Of a stretch of 64,000 bases of DNA, positions 52,515-62,055 are shown one piece after another. The DNA is from Diaminobutyricibacter sp049994905 (lineage in GTDB: Bacteria; Actinomycetota; Actinomycetes; Actinomycetales; Microbacteriaceae). The notes under the pieces were generated by a model. It made no database searches, was not told the DNA's origin, and saw nothing but the letters and a program-made list of their open reading frames with translations. The stretch covers positions 3,658,001 through 3,722,000 of the forward strand of contig NZ_CP188258.1 of assembly GCF_049994905.1 (NCBI RefSeq). The letters run 5' to 3'. Both the position numbers and the translations under genes were made by a program. The first letter of the stretch is position 1. Each line of letters opens with the position of its first letter.

Positions 52515-54067
52515 CCGGACACCTGTGCCTTCATGAGAGTGCGATCGAACTTTCCGTTCGGGGAGCGCGGAAGCTCGTCACGCAGATCGATCGAGGTGGG
52601 CACCATGTACAACGGAAGCACCCGCCGCAAAGCCATCCCGAGAGCAGCCACCTCGAGCTCGTCCGTCGCCGCAGTGGCGACCAACACGATCCGGTGCCCC
52701 AGCCCCGGCTCCTCGACGCCGAGTGCCACGGCGTCCCGCACCAGCCCGGTGGCGTACGCCGCCTCCTCGATCTCCGACGGGCTCACGCGGTAACCGGAGG
52801 TCTTGATCATGTCGTCGGTGCGGCCGACGAAGTAGAGGAATCCGTCCTCGTCGGCGACGACGGTGTCACCGGACCAGACGGCCAGCTCCGGCGCGCGCCA
52901 GGTCTGACCGGGATGGTGCACCGGCCGGAACCGCTCGGCCGTTCGCTCCGGGTTGTTCCAGTACCCGAGCGCGACCAGAGCTCCACGGTGCACGAGTTCG
53001 CCCTCCTCGCCCGGCGTGCAGCGCGAGCCGTCAGGGCGAAGCACCAGCACCTCGGCATCGGGGATGGCCTTGCCGATCGAGTCCGGACGGCGATCCACCT
53101 CACTCGGGTCCAAGTAGGTCGAACGAAAGGCCTCGGTGAGTCCATACATGAGATACGGGTCGGCCGCCGTGAAGATTCCGCGCAGCCGGTCGAGGAGGGA
53201 ACGAGGCATCCTGCCTCCCGTGTTCGCCCAGTAGCGCACACGTCTCGCCGCATCTTCGGGCCAGGGCACCTCCGCGATCTGCAGCCACAGCGGCGGCACG
53301 CCGGTGAGGCCCGTGACGGCGTGCTTCGCACAGAGCCTGGGCACGTCGCGCGGAAGCAGATAGTTCGCCAGCACGCAGTGCGCCCCGACGGCGAAGGCAG
53401 TCGTCACCTGGCTGAGACCGGCGTCGAAGCTCAGCGGCAGGATGCTGAGGATCACGTCGTCGCTCGTGTTCTTAAGGTAGGTGCTCACACTCTCCGCACC
53501 GACGATCAGGTTGCGGTGGCTCAGAACCACGCCCTTCGGCTTGCCGCTGCTTCCTGAGGTGTAGAGGATTGCGGCCGGATCGATATCGATCGTGCTCGTC
53601 GCGGGCATCCGGTCGGCACGCGGCTGGTCGGCCCACGGGTGCAGTGCGACGCCCGCGGGTGTAGCAGTCCCTGGCACGCCGATGACGATGATGTCCGTGA
53701 CGTCGGTGCCCTCGAGGACACCAGCGAGCTGGGCCAGCCGGTCAGCCGAGGTGACCAGGAACCGCGCACCGCTGTCATGGAGGATGTGGGCGACCTGCGG
53801 AGGCTTGAGCACGTGATTGACGGGGACGAAGATGCCAGCCGCCACAGATACGCCGAAGATGGCGACAACCGTTTCGACACGCTTCTCGAGGTAGATCGCG
53901 ACCCGCTCCCCGCGCAGGAGGCCGAGCTCGCTGAGCTGGACGCCGACGGCGCGAGTCCGGTCCCACAGCTCGACGTACGAGACGGTGTCCTCTTTATACG
54001 TGACCGCGGGATGATCGGGCGTCGACGCACTGGCCTCCTGCAAGAGGTCGTGCAGGTGCGCTCTCAC
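52511..54067 (-). CDS. AMP-dependent acyl-CoA/acyl-ACP ligase
   Basis: 518 residues. ANL superfamily motifs: ILYTSGSSGKPKGVVLSH (P-loop), YLMYGLTEAFRSTYL, GDTVVADEDGFLYFVGR, TDDMIKTSGYRVSPSEIEE and the C-terminal catalytic Lys in LPRSPNGKFDR. The protein resembles the exosortase A-associated ligase (TIGR03098-type). With the adjacent ACP it likely adenylates a carboxylic or amino acid and loads it on the carrier. GTG start overlaps the stop of the preceding glycosyltransferase. Confidence 0.9.
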   Translation of the reverse strand: MRAHLHDLLQEASASTPDHPAVTYKEDTVSYVELWDRTRAVGVQLSELGLLRGERVAIYLEKRVETVVAIFGVSVAAGIFVPVNHVLKPPQVAHILHDSGARFLVTSADRLAQLAGVLEGTDVTDIIVIGVPGTATPAGVALHPWADQPRADRMPATSTIDIDPAAILYTSGSSGKPKGVVLSHRNLIVGAESVSTYLKNTSDDVILSILPLSFDAGLSQVTTAFAVGAHCVLANYLLPRDVPRLCAKHAVTGLTGVPPLWLQIAEVPWPEDAARRVRYWANTGGRMPRSLLDRLRGIFTAADPYLMYGLTEAFRSTYLDPSEVDRRPDSIGKAIPDAEVLVLRPDGSRCTPGEEGELVHRGALVALGYWNNPERTAERFRPVHHPGQTWRAPELAVWSGDTVVADEDGFLYFVGRTDDMIKTSGYRVSPSEIEEAAYATGLVRDAVALGVEEPGLGHRIVLVATAATDELEVAALGMALRRVLPLYMVPTSIDLRDELPRSPNGKFDRTLMKAQVSG

Positions 54068-55413
54068 TGCGGAGCCCTCCGTTCGAGGAGATACCGGCCG
54101 AATTCTTCCGTGTCGTCCAGATCAACATAGCGCCGTCCCTGCGCGTCTTCCGTCATGACGCTGCTGTCTTCGGGTACGGCCGGGCCCGGCCGCGAAAACC
54201 CGGAGACCTCGTCGAAGACCGCCACGTAGGACTCGGCCTGCGGGCGCCAGTCGAGTTCTGACGCGACCCTTTCGCGGCCCCTCGTGCCGAGCTCGATCCG
54301 CAGGTCGGGGTCGTCGATCAGCCGCTCCACCGCATCCGCGAACGCCGCGATGTCGCCGGAGGGGACGTAGAGCAGGCTGTCCTCACCCGACACACGGGTC
54401 TCGGTCAGATCGAACGAGACGGACGGCAGCGCATAGGCCATGTACTCCATGGTCTTGTTCATCGTCGAAAGGTCATTCAGGGGGGTCTTCAGGTCGGGGC
54501 ACAGGCCGATGTCGGCGCGGCTCAGGTATTCGGCGATCGCGACGCGGTCGACCCGGCCGGTGAACGTCACATGATCGTCGAGGCCCAGCTGGGTGGACTG
54601 GGCCTTCAGGTCTTCGAGGCAGTCGCCGAAACCGAGCAGTGTGGCCGTCACCGTGGTGCGTCCACGCTTGTGCACCAGCTCCTCCACGACGAGGAGCACC
54701 TGGTCGACGCCGTCCTGGGGGCCCATGATTCCGAGGTAGGCGAGTTCGATGCCGTCCGCGGGGCGCGGATTCTCAGGGTAGATCGGGCGCATCCGGCGGG
54801 TGTCGGGGCCACTTCGCACAACGGTGACATGGCCGGGACGGCGTCCTCCCCGGTTCACCGCGATCGCTTTGTACGACTCGTTCGTCGAGATCACCCGGTC
54901 GGCCGTTCGGAAGGTCCGCCGTTCGAGCCAGCGCAGACCGAGGTACTCCAGCCGCTGCGCGAGCCCGCGCGGCCGTCCGAAGCGCGAGATGAAGAGCTCG
55001 GGATTCAGGTCGTGGTGGTCGAAGACGAAGCGTACTCCGCGTGCGCGCCACAGCAGGGCGAGCAGCCAGTAGGTGTCCGGCGGGTTGCACGCCTGGATGA
55101 TGTCGAACCGACGGTGGCGCCACGCCTTCAGTGAAAGCGACGCGGTACGCACCCAGCTGAACGCGAACTCCCAGGCGAACCCGAGGAACCCGTCGGCCTC
55201 GGGGGCGGGTGCGTACTTGTAGATGTCGACGCCGTCGAGATGCTGGCGCGCTGGGTCGCCCGGACCCTTCGGGCAGATGACGCTGACGTGGTAACCACGG
55301 GCGACGAGCGCCTGACACTCCAGCCACACCCGGCGGTCGAGGGGGACCGGCAGGTTCTGCACGATGATCAGCACGTGCGGCGCCTGTGATCGTCTGGTTG
55401 TCGTATCCGTCAT
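54064..55413 (-). CDS. GT-B glycosyltransferase (family 4)
   Basis: 449 residues from ATG 55413, with GGGGGAG 5 nt upstream; the upstream in-frame extension is discarded. VLIIVQNLPVPLDRRVWLEC, FDIIQACNPPDTYWLLALL, FVFDHHDLNPELF and the E-x7-E-like NKTMEYMAYALPSVSFDLTE mark a GT4 enzyme of the WbuB/WcaI-like EPS type. Part of the minus-strand operon; four-base overlaps on both sides suggest coupled translation. Confidence 0.9.
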   Translation of the reverse strand: MTDTTTRRSQAPHVLIIVQNLPVPLDRRVWLECQALVARGYHVSVICPKGPGDPARQHLDGVDIYKYAPAPEADGFLGFAWEFAFSWVRTASLSLKAWRHRRFDIIQACNPPDTYWLLALLWRARGVRFVFDHHDLNPELFISRFGRPRGLAQRLEYLGLRWLERRTFRTADRVISTNESYKAIAVNRGGRRPGHVTVVRSGPDTRRMRPIYPENPRPADGIELAYLGIMGPQDGVDQVLLVVEELVHKRGRTTVTATLLGFGDCLEDLKAQSTQLGLDDHVTFTGRVDRVAIAEYLSRADIGLCPDLKTPLNDLSTMNKTMEYMAYALPSVSFDLTETRVSGEDSLLYVPSGDIAAFADAVERLIDDPDLRIELGTRGRERVASELDWRPQAESYVAVFDEVSGFSRPGPAVPEDSSVMTEDAQGRRYVDLDDTEEFGRYLLERRAPQ

Positions 55414-56672
55414 CCGTGCTCCCCCTGGCCGGCCAGCTCGGTGCGGGCGGAAGACGGCGGCGCTGACCCGTACACCTCGTCCTCCACGATGTCGACGAGA
55501 GCGTCGCACGTCGGCTGCCACGAACGACCGACAACGGAAGCCGCGGCGGCAGCTGCCCTCGCCGGGATATCCGTCGCGGTGACGGCAGCGCTGAGCGCCG
55601 CGGCGAGCGCGGCCCCGGTCGGCGCCGCCCACCGCACATGCTCGTTCCGCAGCACGAGATGAGCGAGCTCCATGTCGTTGACGACAGGGATGTTGCCGGC
55701 AGCGAGCATCTCCTCTGCGACCAGGGTGATGTTCGTGAACGACATCGCGAGACCGGCGATCGTTCTGCCGTAGAGGTCGTTCAACTCACTCGTCGTCATC
55801 CGGCCGTGGAACGACACGGGGATGTCGAGTCCGCGCGGCTGCGCGCCGTACACGTGGATCTCCTGGTCCGGGTGCGCCCGATGGAACTGCGTGAGCGCCA
55901 CGCAGGCCAGCTCGTAGCCGCGGCGTGGGAAGTCCGGCCGACAGTAGAAGACGATGCCACTTCGTGGCGCGTCGTGCTCGGGCAGACGGTAGACCTCGGA
56001 GTCGCATCCGAACGGGATGACGTCGTTGCGCAGACCGGTTTCGTCGGCGATCATCGCGTCGAGCATCTCGCCCAGCGCGATACGGCGGAAGGGCAGGCGG
56101 TACGTCATGGCTGCGAACTCGTACTCGGCGCCTCGGCCATAGAAATAGGGTTCGTAGTCCTGGATGAAATACAGGCGATGCATCGGCGCCCGTCCATATT
56201 TCACGATGACGTGAGTCGACTCCCACGATGTCGCGATGACGGCGTCGACCCCGCTGATGCCGGCACGGGCGTCCCGGAACTCCGGGTGGACCCTGGGCCA
56301 GTGTGCTGCGGCGGATGCGGTGAGGCGGTCGACGTCGACACCGTGCTTGTCATAAATGAACACAACGCAGCGGTGACCGGCCACTTCGAGCGCCTCGATC
56401 ATCCGGAACAGAGTGGTGTGACCGCCCGAGCCAGGGGCGGGGGGAGTCATCACCCAGCCGATCGTCGCCGGGCGGCTTCGCGGAAGGGGCTCAACTGGCA
56501 GCGGAAGCTCTGCTGGGAGGCTGGCCAGGATGTCGTCGAAATCGAGATTGAAGCGCAGTTCGGCCGCTCCGGTTGCCTGGTAAGCCCGCTGGGCCAGTCG
56601 CTGCGCGATTCCGCGCAAGCCGACCCGGCGTGCCCGGCGCACTTTCGACGCGAGATTCGTGAGCCAGCTCAT
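55410..56672 (-). CDS. Glycosyltransferase (GT4, WsaF-like rhamnosyltransferase type)
   Basis: 420 residues from ATG 56672 (AAAGG 7 nt upstream). IGWVMTPPAPGSGGHTTLFRM, RLYFIQDYEPYFYGRGAEYEFA, TGLRNDVIPFGCDSEVYR and FYCRPDFPRRGYELACVAL are characteristic of the WsaF-like S-layer glycan rhamnosyltransferase group. TNITLVAEEMLAAGNIPVV is the donor-site helix. Sugar donor inferred from family. A second in-frame ATG lies 8 codons upstream. Confidence 0.87.
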   Translation of the reverse strand: MSWLTNLASKVRRARRVGLRGIAQRLAQRAYQATGAAELRFNLDFDDILASLPAELPLPVEPLPRSRPATIGWVMTPPAPGSGGHTTLFRMIEALEVAGHRCVVFIYDKHGVDVDRLTASAAAHWPRVHPEFRDARAGISGVDAVIATSWESTHVIVKYGRAPMHRLYFIQDYEPYFYGRGAEYEFAAMTYRLPFRRIALGEMLDAMIADETGLRNDVIPFGCDSEVYRLPEHDAPRSGIVFYCRPDFPRRGYELACVALTQFHRAHPDQEIHVYGAQPRGLDIPVSFHGRMTTSELNDLYGRTIAGLAMSFTNITLVAEEMLAAGNIPVVNDMELAHLVLRNEHVRWAAPTGAALAAALSAAVTATDIPARAAAAAASVVGRSWQPTCDALVDIVEDEVYGSAPPSSARTELAGQGEHG

Positions 56673-56714
56673 CGTTCGCCTTTCCCCCTCAGACACCGAA
56701 GACCTCCGCTCGGC

Positions 56715-58157
56715 TCACCAGCTGCTCCCTTCGACTCGACCGACGCGTGCTTCGACAGGGCCGCGAGCGACGGCGCGCCGGAGCACGTCGGCGTGGCCTT
56801 CGACCATCGCTGCCAGCTGCTCCCCGGGCGCCCATGACCGCAACGGCGCCTGCGAGGCGTCCCGTACACGCAGTACGAGCGCGTCGACGGCGGCTCCGAG
56901 CTCGTGCGCATTCGGCTGACGGCTGCACCGCCGCCGTGCTCGCGCCACTGCGGCGTCGGACACGCGCTCCGCGGGGCCGCAGGCGTTCGGAATGAGGAGG
57001 GAGCCGCCCCGGTCCCGATCGACGAGTTCACGTGCTCCGCCGAAGTCGCCGAGCACGAGCCCCAGACCGGTCGCTGCGGCCTCCGTCGCAGCGACCGGCC
57101 AGCCCTCGAAGAACGAGTCGAGGATGAAGGCGTCCGCCGCCGCGAGCAGTGCGCGGGCATCGGAGCTGCCCAGAAGCGCCACACGATCGGCGCGCTCACT
57201 AGACCGTCGGAGGGCGTCCGCCCGGCGCAGCTCGGCCCAGTCCGAGGGCTCTCCAGCAACGATGAGGCGCACCTGGTCAGCGGTCACGGTTGCGAGGAAC
57301 GAGGAGACGAGGCCGGCCACGTTCTTCTGCGCGTCGTAGCGGGCGAGGCTCACGAGGACGAAGTCGCCCGCGAGGTCCGTCCCCAGCGTGCGCCCGAGCG
57401 CCGCGCGGGCGGCCCTGCGCTCGTCGGCCTCGGGGGCGCCCTCGGACGGCACAGCGTTTGCGACGACCCGGATCCGTTCCGCCAGCGCAGCTCCGACATG
57501 CCGTGCGTGGAACTCGCGCACCGATTCGCTGACCCCGATCGCCGCCGCAGAACTCCCGAGCAGTCGGGCAAAGCGACGCCAGCGCGCTCTCGAGAAGTGG
57601 ATTTCCATGTTGTGAAGCACCGGCACGACCGGGATTCCCGAGGCGGTGGCCGCGTCCTCCAGCGGCTCGGGGGCGGCGTGAGACTGGATCACGTCCGGGT
57701 TCAGCTCGCGCAGCGCCTGCTCCGCTTCAGCCTCGTTCGCCACGACGACGACATCCACTCCACGCGACCTCAATCGAGCAACGCGGGCACCCTCCGCCGT
57801 GCAGATCACGACGGCACGGACGCCGGCCATCGGGAGCCCCGTGGCGAGCACCTCGACAACGGAGCCGATGCCGCCCACCTCCATCGATCCGGTGAGCAGG
57901 GCGCAGCAGAGTGTCCCGGGGAGCGACGACGTCGCAGGGGGTGCGGCCGAGGCGCCCGAACGAACCGCCGTCGCCGCGAGGATTCGCAGCGGACGCCGGA
58001 ACATCCACGCGGTCAATGGATGGACATAGCCGTACCGGATGCGGGGAGGCAGCAGGTCCGTCGCGGTGACCACCGCCCCGAAGAACGCGGCCTCCGCCCG
58101 CGCTGCGACGCGACCCCGACGTCGTCGGCGTCCGGACGACTGTGATCCCTGCGACAT
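56715..58157 (-). CDS. GT-B glycosyltransferase
   Basis: 480 residues from ATG 58157, which has GGGGGG at proper distance; ATG 58163 (overlapping the previous stop) is the alternative. The N-terminal domain has CCALLTGSMEVGGIGSVVEVL and PVVPVLHNMEIHFSRARW. The C-terminal donor domain has FVLVSLARYDAQKNVAGLVSSF, LIVAGEP and FILDSFFEGWPVAATEAAATG (E-x7-E), all GT4-like. Basic N-terminus suggests peripheral membrane binding. Confidence 0.87.
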   Translation of the reverse strand: MSQGSQSSGRRRRRGRVAARAEAAFFGAVVTATDLLPPRIRYGYVHPLTAWMFRRPLRILAATAVRSGASAAPPATSSLPGTLCCALLTGSMEVGGIGSVVEVLATGLPMAGVRAVVICTAEGARVARLRSRGVDVVVVANEAEAEQALRELNPDVIQSHAAPEPLEDAATASGIPVVPVLHNMEIHFSRARWRRFARLLGSSAAAIGVSESVREFHARHVGAALAERIRVVANAVPSEGAPEADERRAARAALGRTLGTDLAGDFVLVSLARYDAQKNVAGLVSSFLATVTADQVRLIVAGEPSDWAELRRADALRRSSERADRVALLGSSDARALLAAADAFILDSFFEGWPVAATEAAATGLGLVLGDFGGARELVDRDRGGSLLIPNACGPAERVSDAAVARARRRCSRQPNAHELGAAVDALVLRVRDASQAPLRSWAPGEQLAAMVEGHADVLRRAVARGPVEARVGRVEGSSW

Positions 58158-58159
58158 CG

Positions 58160-59671
58160 TCATCCCCCCGTCACCGACGGGGCGGCCGAGCCGCGCAGCA
58201 GCCGGAGCATTCTCCTGAGCCATGGCCAGATGAGCGCTGCATAGATGGCGAGGGCCGCGGCGCCACCGGCCATCAGGGCCGGCAGCGGGTCGCGGATGAG
58301 CAACGTCGCAGCGACAGCAGCCGCCACCGCGGGGATCGTCGCAACCGTCGGTATCCAGGCGAACCGGGCCAGCTCGCCGATCCGGACGCCGCTGAGCTTC
58401 AGAGCGATCAGGTACGCCGGCAGGATGACCGCGACCGCGACGATCACGTGCGCCCACCCCGCCCCCCTGATCCCGAAGGCCTGGGTCGCGGCCACCATCG
58501 CGCCGACCAGGGCGACGAGCCACACGATCTGGATCCACAGCACGGGGCGCGATCTGCCCTGCGAGTACAAATACCCGGCGGAGATGTCGAACGCGACCCT
58601 CAAACTCCCGTACAGGCCGAGGGCTGCGAGGACGGGAGCGCCCGGCAACCACCTCGCCCCGTACAGCACCTCGATCAGCGGAAAGCTCAGGGCGGCGAGC
58701 ACGGTTCCAGCGGGCAGAGCTCCCGCCCAGGCGACGGCGGCGACGACGGCGAATGCATGGCTTCCGCCCTGCGACCGCGAGAAGAACGGGAGGGAGATCG
58801 ACCGCACGACCTGAGACAGCGCGCTCATCGGCCAACTCGAGACGTTGAAGGCGAGCACGTAGTAGCCGAGCGCCGTCGCACCGGCGACCCTCGCGAGCAC
58901 GATGTTGTCGACGTTGAGGAGCGCCCACGACAGAAGGTTTGCGGCAGCGATCGGTAGACCGAACGCGAGCACGCCCTTGACAACGGTCCGGTCGATCGAG
59001 AACCGCGGAACGACCCGCGCGAGCAGGAACTGCATCGTCGACGATACGCACTGCGCGGCGACGCGCCCGATGGCGAGTCCCATCACTCCGAAGCCGAGCG
59101 CCACGAGCAGAAGGGTCACCGTGGTGGAGACCACGAAGTCGGCCACCCCGACGAAGAACAGCTCGCGCTGCTGGAAGCGCCGCTGGAGCATGGCGAATGG
59201 GACGACAGTGCCTCCGGCCAGCAGGAGCGTGAGGGAGAGCACGGCGATCGCCGGCCCCGCCTGCGGACTGTCCAGCAGAGAGGCGAGCCCTGTGCTCGAG
59301 GCCGCGGTCGCCAGCATCGTGACCGTGCCCGCCGTGAGCCCGAGTGTCGCCACCGTAGGAGCGATCCGGTCAGGTTCGTCCGAGCGGATGAGATCCGCCG
59401 ACAGCCCCAGGTCGGCGACGGTCATCAGAATCCCCTGGACCGTCAGCGCGACCGCATAGACGCCGAACTGCTCGGGAGCAAGCAGGCGAGCGAGGACGAT
59501 CCCGACGACAAGGCCACCCAGGCGCAGCACCACCGTGCTGACGCCGCTCCAGGCGGCGCCGTGCGCGGCGCGGGAGAGCAGTGAGCGTCCGACGGTGCCG
59601 TCGGCGCCATCGGACGCATCGGCCTCGCGGGCGGGGAGAGCGGTGTCGCGACCGCCGGTGTCCCCGGTCAT
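58160..59671 (-). CDS. Polysaccharide flippase (Wzx, MOP superfamily)
   Basis: 503 residues from ATG 59671. About 12-14 membrane helices beginning RAAHGAAWSGVSTVVLRLGG and LARLLAPEQFGVYAVALT, the usual opening of Wzx/TuaB/WzxC oligosaccharide flippases. A polar N-terminal tail (about 30 residues) precedes them. It would move the lipid-linked repeat unit to the outer face for the Wzy-like polymerase at 45825. Confidence 0.92.
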   Translation of the reverse strand: MTGDTGGRDTALPAREADASDGADGTVGRSLLSRAAHGAAWSGVSTVVLRLGGLVVGIVLARLLAPEQFGVYAVALTVQGILMTVADLGLSADLIRSDEPDRIAPTVATLGLTAGTVTMLATAASSTGLASLLDSPQAGPAIAVLSLTLLLAGGTVVPFAMLQRRFQQRELFFVGVADFVVSTTVTLLLVALGFGVMGLAIGRVAAQCVSSTMQFLLARVVPRFSIDRTVVKGVLAFGLPIAAANLLSWALLNVDNIVLARVAGATALGYYVLAFNVSSWPMSALSQVVRSISLPFFSRSQGGSHAFAVVAAVAWAGALPAGTVLAALSFPLIEVLYGARWLPGAPVLAALGLYGSLRVAFDISAGYLYSQGRSRPVLWIQIVWLVALVGAMVAATQAFGIRGAGWAHVIVAVAVILPAYLIALKLSGVRIGELARFAWIPTVATIPAVAAAVAATLLIRDPLPALMAGGAAALAIYAALIWPWLRRMLRLLRGSAAPSVTGG

Positions 59672-59723
59672 GTGGTCACCCCGCTGCGCGCGCGCCGAGC
59701 GCCATCCGGGTCCCTCTTCGTCG

Positions 59724-60803
59724 TCATAGCCCCATCGCCGCCTGTCGGCGCGACCGAATCTTCCATCGGACGCCCTCCACGAGTCGAACGAGTCGCCGAG
59801 AGCCGAATAGGCCAGTGTCGCGGGAAGCCAGCCCTGTCCATCTCCAGGCACCCGATCCAACGACCTGAGGGCATGTCTCCTGGGCGAACTCGCGGAGCGC
59901 AACGGCGGACGCGTGCGACGATCCTGTGGACTCGAGCAGTGCAGCACGCAGGAGCGCTTCGCGTGCGACCGAGCGTTTCGACCTCTCGAGCCAGCGAGAC
60001 GCTGACGGCAAGCGGGCCCCATCCCGCGCAAAGAAGCGCTCGTACACATCCCGCACCTGAGTCATGTCGTCGGTAGCACCGGCGAACTCGGTGGAGTGCA
60101 TGTTCTGCCCGTGGTCGCGGTAGTACGCCTGACGCGAGCCTCCGACGAAGCCGACGTCGGCGAAAGAGGCGGCCTGAAGCCACATGTACATATCGGCAGC
60201 GTGCGGAAAGTCGGGGTCGTAGCCTCCCGTCTTCTCGTAGACGGAGCGGCGCATCACAACCTCCGGATTGGCGATGCTGTTCCTTCCGCAGCGCACGCTG
60301 CGCCGCAGCCATTCTTCGCCTGGCCAGATCTTCCACCAGACCGGGCCGGCCTTGACCGGCGGCAGGTCGCCCCGGAACCACTCGACGGCACCGTAAACGA
60401 GTCCGACCTCTGGGTGCGCCTCCATCAAGGCGACCGCCCTGGTCAGGGAATTGCTTGTCAGCGCGTCGTCCGCCGACAGGAGTACAACGTAGTCGCCAGT
60501 CGCCCGCGAGAGACCGTCGTTGTATGTGCGGATGTGTCGCATGTTCTCCGGATGCTCGACCAGCGTGATGCGGTCATCCTGCGCTGCGAGACGGCGGGCG
60601 ACCTCGATACTGCCGTCCGTCGACGAGTCGTCGACGATGATGATCTCGATGTCGACGCCGGTCTGGTCGAGCGCGGAGGAGACCGCCACCGGTAAGTACT
60701 GGCCATAGTTGTAGTGCGGAATGACAACGGTGACCGCCGGACGGTGTCGTAGCGGCTGCGGCTTGAAAATCCTGATCAGCCGACGACTGTGCTTTTGTTT
60801 CAC
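59724..60803 (-). CDS. Family 2 glycosyltransferase
   Basis: 359 residues from GTG 60803, preceded by GGGGGAG; an upstream ATG (60848) lacks a ribosome site. VTVVIPHYNYGQYLPVAVSS, IIIVDDSSTDGSIEVARRL, NDGLSRATGDYVVLLSADDAL (DD metal site) and FPHAADMYMWLQAASFADVG give the GT-A, family 2 assignment. C-terminal basic region (RRLVRLVEGVRWKIRSRR) may bind the membrane. Confidence 0.9.
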   Translation of the reverse strand: MKQKHSRRLIRIFKPQPLRHRPAVTVVIPHYNYGQYLPVAVSSALDQTGVDIEIIIVDDSSTDGSIEVARRLAAQDDRITLVEHPENMRHIRTYNDGLSRATGDYVVLLSADDALTSNSLTRAVALMEAHPEVGLVYGAVEWFRGDLPPVKAGPVWWKIWPGEEWLRRSVRCGRNSIANPEVVMRRSVYEKTGGYDPDFPHAADMYMWLQAASFADVGFVGGSRQAYYRDHGQNMHSTEFAGATDDMTQVRDVYERFFARDGARLPSASRWLERSKRSVAREALLRAALLESTGSSHASAVALREFAQETCPQVVGSGAWRWTGLASRDTGLFGSRRLVRLVEGVRWKIRSRRQAAMGL

Positions 60804-60868
60804 GTCGTCTCCCCCGACTGAGTGAATCTCACCTTTGAAGAGTGCCATAGGCCGGAGCGAGTCGCCAA

Positions 60869-60884
60869 CCCCTCGTTGGAGGGG
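60869..60884. promoter_or_regulatory. C-run/G-run hairpin box upstream of GT2 gene
   Basis: CCCCTC-GTTG-GAGGGG, perfect 6-bp arms, in the 139-bp gap before the GTG at 60803. The only sizeable gap in the minus-strand operon. A degenerate GGTGAG-AT-TCAC lies about 40 bp downstream. It might mark an internal promoter or attenuator. Confidence 0.4.
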
Positions 60885-60942
60885 CGGTAGGCAAGAGCCG
60901 ACGGGCTGATGACACCGGGGCGTCGATTCGCGGTGCGCGTGT

Positions 60943-62055
60943 TCATCTCGACTCGCGCAGCGCTTCCGCCAGCTCCTCGGCCACGAACTCCTGCTGATCC
61001 GCCGTGATGTGCGGGTAGATCGGAAGCGAGAGGATGCGCCCTGCGGCGGCCTCCGCAACCGGGAACGGGCCCGCGCCGGGACCGTCGCCACCATACGCCG
61101 CGGTCAGGTGCAGGGGCGTCGGGTAGTGAATGGACGCGCCGATGCCGGCCGCGTTGAGGTGCGCCATCACGCGGTCGCGCTCGGCCACTCGCACCACGTA
61201 CAAGTGCCAGACGTCGAGGTTCCCCGGCATGCTCTGCGGCAACCGCACACCGTCGACCCCGTCAAGGAGAGCTTCATACCGGGCTGCGGCGACCCGCCGA
61301 CGTCGGTTCCAGTCCGCGAGGTGTCGCAGCTTCACGCGCAGCACGGCCGCCTGCACCGAGTCCATCCGCGAATTGAAGCCGACAACCTCGTGCACGTACT
61401 TCTTCTCGCTGCCGTGGGAAGCGATGAGACGCACGGTGCGGGCGATCTCGGCGTCGTCCGTCGTCACCGCCCCAGCGTCTCCCGCAGCACCCAGGTTCTT
61501 ACCGGGGTAGAACGACGTGGAGGAGACCAGTCCTATGCTCCCGGCCCGGCCGTCCTGGCTCTCCGCGCCCTGTGATTGAGCGCCGTCCTCCACGATCGGG
61601 ATGCCGCTCGAGCCGAGTGCAGCACGGATCGCGCCGACCGGTGCGACCTGGCCGAACAGGTGGACGGGCACGACGGCCTGGGTGCGTGAGGTGACCGCTG
61701 AGGCGACTGCATCCGGGTCCAGCAGGAGATGCTCGTCGTCGACATCCGCGAACACCGGGACCGCCCCGATACGCGAGACCGCTTCGGCTGTGGCGATGAA
61801 CGTGTTGACCGGGAGGACGACCTCCGCGCCGGCGGTCACGCCTGCGGCACGGAGGGCCAGCTCCAGTGCGTCTGTGCCGTTGCCGACGCCGATGCAGAAC
61901 CTCGCGCCGGTGGCCTCCGCGTACTCCTCCTCGAACGCGCCGACGTCACTGCCGCCGATATACGAGGCGGTCTCGAAGACACTGTCGACGGCGATCCTGA
62001 TGTCGGCCGCGGTCTCGGTGTTCTGGGCGATCAGGTCAACCAGTGGAACTCTCAC
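60943..62055 (-). CDS. DegT/DnrJ/EryC1/StrS-family sugar aminotransferase
   Basis: 370 residues from GTG 62055 (GGGGG 7 nt upstream, overlapping the acetyltransferase stop). VPLVDLIAQNTETAADIRIA, FCIGVGNGTDALELALRAAG, PVNTFIATAEAVSRIG, IVEDGAQSQGAE and the PLP lysine in SFYPGKNLGAAGDAG. The sequence is closest in style to the FdtB/QdtB/VioA group that aminates dTDP-keto-sugars. Makes an amino sugar for the polymer. Confidence 0.92.
   Translation of the reverse strand: MRVPLVDLIAQNTETAADIRIAVDSVFETASYIGGSDVGAFEEEYAEATGARFCIGVGNGTDALELALRAAGVTAGAEVVLPVNTFIATAEAVSRIGAVPVFADVDDEHLLLDPDAVASAVTSRTQAVVPVHLFGQVAPVGAIRAALGSSGIPIVEDGAQSQGAESQDGRAGSIGLVSSTSFYPGKNLGAAGDAGAVTTDDAEIARTVRLIASHGSEKKYVHEVVGFNSRMDSVQAAVLRVKLRHLADWNRRRRVAAARYEALLDGVDGVRLPQSMPGNLDVWHLYVVRVAERDRVMAHLNAAGIGASIHYPTPLHLTAAYGGDGPGAGPFPVAEAAAGRILSLPIYPHITADQQEFVAEELAEALRESR

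Noticed and set aside
49234..54067. A complete exosortase/PEP-CTERM system
   Set aside because: No exosortase-like membrane protein and no PEP-CTERM tail found in the window; only the accessory-type genes are present.
60819..60840. Plus-strand TGAG-N6-TCACCTTTG as a fourth shared promoter
   Set aside because: Points away from any plus-strand gene and lacks the preceding CGAG; kept only as a chance match.
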